Origin: Chlamydiales bacterium
GTDB taxonomy: Bacteria; Chlamydiota; Chlamydiia; Chlamydiales; Rhabdochlamydiaceae
NCBI GenBank assembly: GCA_031281085.1
Contig: JAITFW010000076.1
Span: 1 to 35,183 of the forward strand
Length of the DNA stretch: 35,183 nt
Direction of reading: 5' to 3'
Part shown: positions 31,612 to 35,183 of the stretch, in pieces
Layout: every line of letters starts with the position of its first letter
Numbering within the stretch: the first letter of the stretch is position 1
Notes under the pieces: generated by a model
Told to the model about the DNA's origin: nothing
Databases searched by the model: none
Seen by the model: the letters and a program-made list of their open reading frames with translations, nothing else
Program-made: the position numbers and the translations under genes

Positions 31612-33600
31612 ATGACGTTTTCCCTAAACAGCGTGTTCACTCCTTGTGGAGATCAACCACAAGCTATTGATCAATTAGTGAAAAGAACGCAAGAGGGAAA
31701 GAAAGCTCAAGTCCTTTTAGGAGTAACAGGATCGGGAAAAACATTTACAATGGCTAATGTGATCCAGAGATTAAATAGACCTTCTTTAGTGATTGCACAT
31801 AATAAAACTTTAGCTGCTCAATTATATCAAGAGTTCAAAGGATTTTTTCCAAATAATGCGGTTGAATACTTTGTTTCTTATTATGATTACTATCAACCAG
31901 AAGCATATATTGCCCGAACCGATACCTATATTGAAAAGGATTTGGCGATTAACGATCAAATCGATCGGATGCGTTTGAGTGCTACACGATCTTTGATCGA
32001 AAGAGAAGATGTCATTATCGTTGCTTCTGTCTCTTGTATTTATGGTTTAGGATTGCCTGAATATTATGGTCAGATGCTGTTAACAATGACAGTGGGAGAG
32101 AAGAGACGTCGCGATGATATTTTACTGCATTTGGTCGAAATGCATTATAAGCGCAACGATTATGATCTTGTGCGTGCTAGTTTTCGAGCTCGAGGAGATG
32201 TATTAGAAATGGTTCCAGCCTATGAAGAGAGCCTAGCTTATCGTGTAGAGTTTTTTGGAGATGAAATTGAACGTATTTGTGAGATTGATCCCTTAACCGG
32301 TAGAGTTCGTACTGTTTTAAAAGAGATTACTATTTATCCAGGCTCTCACCATGTAACTCCTAAGGAGGTTCGTTTTAAGGCAATAGATGCTATTAAAGAG
32401 GAGTTAGAGCAAACAGCTGCCCTTTTAGCAGCAGAAAATAAAATACTAGAAAAACAAAGGCTATGGCAGAGAACGACTTATGACTTAGAGATGATAAGAG
32501 AAATAGGTTTTTGTAAAGGAATTGAAAACTATTCTCGTCATTTTAGTGGTAGAATGCCTGGTGATCCCCCCCCTTGTTTATTAGATTACTTTCCAGATGA
32601 TTTTTTGGTTTTTATCGATGAGTCTCACCAAACCCTTCCCCAATTACACGCGATGTATAATGGAGACAGAGCACGTAAAAAATCTTTAGTGGAGTATGGA
32701 TTTCGTCTTCCTTCTGCATTTGATAATCGTCCTTTAAAATTTGAAGAGGTATATCAAAGGATCAACCAAGTGATTTACGTTTCTGCAACTCCTTCTGAAT
32801 GGGAAATAAAAGAGGCGGAAGGAGAAATCATACAGCAGATCATTCGCCCTACGGGACTGTTAGACCCTATTATTGAAGTTAAACCAGCTACTGGTCAAGT
32901 CGATGATTGCTTAGAGCTTATTCGTCAAGAAACAGAAAAAAATAGAAGGGTTTTAGTCACTACTTTAACTAAAAAGCTAGCAGAGGATCTGTCTAAGTAT
33001 TTAACAGAAATTGGAGTTAAAGCAAAACACCTGCATTCAGATATAGACACTTTAGAACGCATGCAGATCATCAATGACTTACGTAAAGGAGTTTTTGATG
33101 TTCTAGTTGGCATTAACCTGCTACGAGAAGGTTTAGATATTCCAGAAGTGTCCCTTGTTTGTATTCTTGACGCTGATAAAGAAGGATTCTTACGTAGTCA
33201 AACGGCTTTGATTCAAACTTGCGGAAGAGCAGCACGTAACATAAATGGTCGAGTTGTGATGTATGCAGATAAAATCACAAAATCTATTCAAGGGACTCTT
33301 GATACTACAAAGGCAAGGCGAAGTTTGCAGCAAAAATATAATGAAAAACACGGTATTATTCCTCAAACTGTTCAAAAAAGAAAAATAGAGAATCTTGCGC
33401 AAACATTTACAAATGTCATAGACTCTTTAGAAGAGAAAAAAATCACTCATCTAACAACTCAAGAAGTGGAGAAAAAAATTAAAGAATATGAGAAGAAAAT
33501 GAGAATAGCAGCTAAAGAGATGCGATTTGAAGAAGCAGCAGCTTTTCGCGATCAACTTCAATCTTATAAAGAATTACGTTTACTAGAAGAAGAGACATAG
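31612..33600 (+). CDS. uvrB: Excinuclease ABC subunit B
   Basis: Damage-verification helicase of nucleotide excision repair, working with UvrA and UvrC (not in this window). 662 residues, normal length. Walker A 'GVTGSGKTFT' (37-46), the beta-hairpin region 'YYDYYQPEAYIARTDTYIEK' that clamps DNA, 'FIDESHQTLPQLHAMYNGDR' (Walker B and flanking), 'VSATPSEWE', helicase motifs V and VI 'LVGINLLREGLDIPEVSLV' and 'QTCGRAARN', and a C-terminal UVR domain (about 615-655, 'KMRIAAKEMRFEEAAAFRDQ') that contacts UvrC. It is the third gene of the thyX-tyrP-uvrB operon. Confidence 0.98.
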   Translation: MTFSLNSVFTPCGDQPQAIDQLVKRTQEGKKAQVLLGVTGSGKTFTMANVIQRLNRPSLVIAHNKTLAAQLYQEFKGFFPNNAVEYFVSYYDYYQPEAYIARTDTYIEKDLAINDQIDRMRLSATRSLIEREDVIIVASVSCIYGLGLPEYYGQMLLTMTVGEKRRRDDILLHLVEMHYKRNDYDLVRASFRARGDVLEMVPAYEESLAYRVEFFGDEIERICEIDPLTGRVRTVLKEITIYPGSHHVTPKEVRFKAIDAIKEELEQTAALLAAENKILEKQRLWQRTTYDLEMIREIGFCKGIENYSRHFSGRMPGDPPPCLLDYFPDDFLVFIDESHQTLPQLHAMYNGDRARKKSLVEYGFRLPSAFDNRPLKFEEVYQRINQVIYVSATPSEWEIKEAEGEIIQQIIRPTGLLDPIIEVKPATGQVDDCLELIRQETEKNRRVLVTTLTKKLAEDLSKYLTEIGVKAKHLHSDIDTLERMQIINDLRKGVFDVLVGINLLREGLDIPEVSLVCILDADKEGFLRSQTALIQTCGRAARNINGRVVMYADKITKSIQGTLDTTKARRSLQQKYNEKHGIIPQTVQKRKIENLAQTFTNVIDSLEEKKITHLTTQEVEKKIKEYEKKMRIAAKEMRFEEAAAFRDQLQSYKELRLLEEET

Positions 33601-33604
33601 AAAT

Positions 33605-35065
33605 ATGCTCATTCAAAAGCCGTTTTATTTTTGCATGCAGAGGGTGCTTTATATATGTTCTAACGTTGTGTTGATTCTTCTATTTTTACTCTTTCCTTTT
33701 CAAAAAAGATTTCGCGCTTTTTTGAGCGAATTTTCTGATCGAATGATCCCTGCTGATTTAGTTGTGCCAGATTTCTATTACCGTCATATTGAATTTTTTC
33801 CAGGTGACTTAGTCATTTTTGTACTCGTATTGCTTGTATTTTTACAAGCGCCAAAAGCCTTAAGTGGCAAATTATTTACAACACCTGTTCGATGGCTAAC
33901 TTTATTTTGTTTGACTGCTTTTTTTTCCCTTGTTTTCTCTTCTGTACGGCATTACTTGTTGCAGTATATTCGTCTTTTACAATACTCAACGATGATTTTG
34001 CTTTTTTGTGCTATTGAGTATATCGTAGCTCAAAATAGAATCTGTCAACTTATCAAGTGGATTGCTTGGACAGTGGTAGTCACATTAAGCGTGCAGTGTA
34101 TCCTTGCTTGTGTACAATATTTTTCTCAAAGTTCTCTGGGGCTTTATAAAATTGGAGAGCCTCCTTTACATTGGTTTAGTTTTCCCAATCCAGGAAAACA
34201 GCGTTGGATTTTTGACCAAATCTCTCATTTTCAGCTGCCTTTAAATGTGCTTTATCGAGCAACAGGGCTATTTTCTCACCCTAATGTACTCGGAGGATTT
34301 TTGTTTTTCTCTCTATTAAATGCTTTTTATTTATATGTAATCCAAAAGAAGAAGTGGATTAAATGGGTATTAACGCTGCTTATTTTCCTACATTTTTTAG
34401 CCTTAAGCGTTTCTTTTTGTAGAGCTGCAATGATCGCTTGTCTTATAGGAACTGCCATTTGGACGGTTATTCAATATTTTTGGACGGAAAATCTTACTTA
34501 TAGAAAAGAGATGAAAAAGATTGGGCTGCTTTTTTTAATCAGTAGTGTTATTTGCTTAACTCTTTTTTATCAGCAATTTTTTAATAGAGGGGGGATTATA
34601 AACTATAATCAGGTAGTCCGAGATGCAGATAGTGAGAGAATTTTTTATCAAGAAATAGCTTTAAAAATGATCAAAGCAAACCCTTGGCTTGGTATAGGAT
34701 TTAATAATTTTCAACTTTGTAATAAACCCATTCAATTTGGGCTTTTTCTCTGTGCAAAAGTACATAATGTTTACTTATTAATTGCCGCTGAAACGGGAAT
34801 TATCGGATTTAGTTTTTTTATTGCCTTTCTATTCTCTATTTTGAAAAAATCTATTCAAAAGCCGTTTTCTCAAGAACAAGCGTTGTTTTTAAGTATATTC
34901 ATAGGATTTTTATGGATTGGGTGTTGCGATTATTATTTTGTAGAACAGATGTATGGGAAAATTTTGTTTTTCTCTTCTTTAGCATTGCTTAGTGCTGTTG
35001 CTCAGAAGGCAAATATTTCGCAGAGTTGTCATTTAAAAAAGAGAGCTTTTTTACCAAGATCATGA
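33605..35065 (+). CDS. O-antigen ligase / polymerase-like membrane protein (Wzy_C)
   Basis: 486 residues with 10-12 membrane segments. The Wzy_C-type features are a periplasmic loop start 'RATGLFSHPNVLGGFLFFSL' and, after 'IKANPWLGIGFNNF', the 'AKVHNVYLLIAAETGIIGF' block (the usual His-Asn...Glu-x-Gly). Family members transfer or polymerise lipid-linked glycans at the outer face of the inner membrane (WaaL, Wzy, or protein O-oligosaccharyltransferases). It starts 4 bases after the uvrB stop. An IS begins 3 bases after its stop codon, so loss of a few C-terminal residues cannot be excluded. C. trachomatis LPS has no O-antigen, so the acceptor here is an open question. Confidence 0.8.
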   Translation: MLIQKPFYFCMQRVLYICSNVVLILLFLLFPFQKRFRAFLSEFSDRMIPADLVVPDFYYRHIEFFPGDLVIFVLVLLVFLQAPKALSGKLFTTPVRWLTLFCLTAFFSLVFSSVRHYLLQYIRLLQYSTMILLFCAIEYIVAQNRICQLIKWIAWTVVVTLSVQCILACVQYFSQSSLGLYKIGEPPLHWFSFPNPGKQRWIFDQISHFQLPLNVLYRATGLFSHPNVLGGFLFFSLLNAFYLYVIQKKKWIKWVLTLLIFLHFLALSVSFCRAAMIACLIGTAIWTVIQYFWTENLTYRKEMKKIGLLFLISSVICLTLFYQQFFNRGGIINYNQVVRDADSERIFYQEIALKMIKANPWLGIGFNNFQLCNKPIQFGLFLCAKVHNVYLLIAAETGIIGFSFFIAFLFSILKKSIQKPFSQEQALFLSIFIGFLWIGCCDYYFVEQMYGKILFFSSLALLSAVAQKANISQSCHLKKRAFLPRS

Positions 35066-35068
35066 ATA

Positions 35069-35183
35069 GACCTCTTTCGAAATTCATTGCACCAGATCCA
35101 GGTTGTAGATTCCCGCGATGAGATTGAAGCGTAAGGAGAATCTTTTACGCCTATTTCTATACCGGTCGGATATGATCTTAAAC
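35069..35183 (-). mobile_element. IS5-family insertion sequence, right end, second copy (inverted)
   Basis: The reverse complement matches positions 122-237 almost base for base (visible differences: T/C in the Asn-Leu-Ile codons, G/T in 'ctgga[g/t]ctg', and A/G near the terminal repeat). The element starts GACCTCTTTCG directly after a TA. The rest lies beyond the window. Confidence 0.8.
35084..35183 (-). CDS. IS5-family transposase, C-terminal end (partial, second copy)
   Basis: The last 32 codons and stop of the same transposase as at the left edge: 'FKIISDRYRNRRKRFSLRF', then 'NLIAGIYNLDLVQ' and stop. One residue differs (Asp for Glu in the final LELVQ). The gene runs off the right edge of the window. 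Confidence 0.85.
   Translation of the reverse strand, partial: FKIISDRYRNRRKRFSLRFNLIAGIYNLDLVQ

Noticed and set aside
1-35183. tRNA, rRNA, CRISPR array or replication origin
   Set aside because: All intergenic spaces were read on both strands. None shows cloverleaf arms, rRNA-conserved sequence, regular spaced repeats or DnaA-box clusters.

Overview
The window looks like part of a chromosome from an environmental (non-Chlamydiaceae) member of the order Chlamydiales, in the Rhabdochlamydia/Simkania/Parachlamydia range. This rests on AT-rich DNA, many gene families and neighbour relations I recall from Chlamydia (a 716-residue GreA, a 547-residue ThyX-like protein next to hemB, the recA / 5-formyl-THF cyclo-ligase / CT646-648-like block, YggT plus dihydrouridine synthase), and genes that Chlamydia trachomatis lacks (glucokinase, an O-antigen-ligase-like protein, IS5-type elements). 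Species assignment is inference; no search was possible.

Layout. Positions 1-237 and 35069-35183 are the 3' ends of two near-identical IS5-family elements in inverted orientation, so the segment is bounded by one repeated IS. Positions 605-2166 hold a GlmU-like hexapeptide acyltransferase and a polyprenyl (probably geranylgeranyl) diphosphate synthase, translationally coupled. An unrecognised gene (2290-2850) is cut at its 3' end by a decayed second IS. recA (minus) is divergent from glucokinase. An NlpC/P60 peptidase is divergent from an OppA lipoprotein, a plausible peptidoglycan-peptide salvage pair. A minus-strand pair follows: a FAD-linked oxidase and a methyltransferase-like gene broken by one in-frame TAA.

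Positions 12272-16138 (minus) hold a compact operon-like set: a PilM/PilN (GspL)-like protein, a PilO (GspM)-like membrane protein, a MORN-repeat possible lipoprotein and 5-formyl-THF cyclo-ligase. I read the first two as an unannotated type II secretion / type IV pilus inner-membrane platform. YggT and a tRNA-dihydrouridine synthase run the other way. Positions 17620-19595 carry three tandem small outer-membrane-like paralogues; the last two share an upstream inverted repeat. Then come YacP-type nuclease, RdgB, long GreA and a DUF2227 protein (minus) and a YjbH-family outer-membrane protein (plus).

Positions 25833-27190 (minus) contain three tandem paralogues of about 140-155 residues, each with two closely spaced membrane segments, the hallmark of chlamydial inclusion-membrane (Inc) proteins. 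hemB (Mg-type porphobilinogen synthase) is divergent from a four-gene plus-strand operon, thyX-like / aromatic amino-acid permease / uvrB / O-antigen-ligase-like, which runs to the right-hand IS. The ThyX-like protein is a tandem duplication in which each half keeps a different part of the ThyX signature.

No rRNA, tRNA or CRISPR array was seen.
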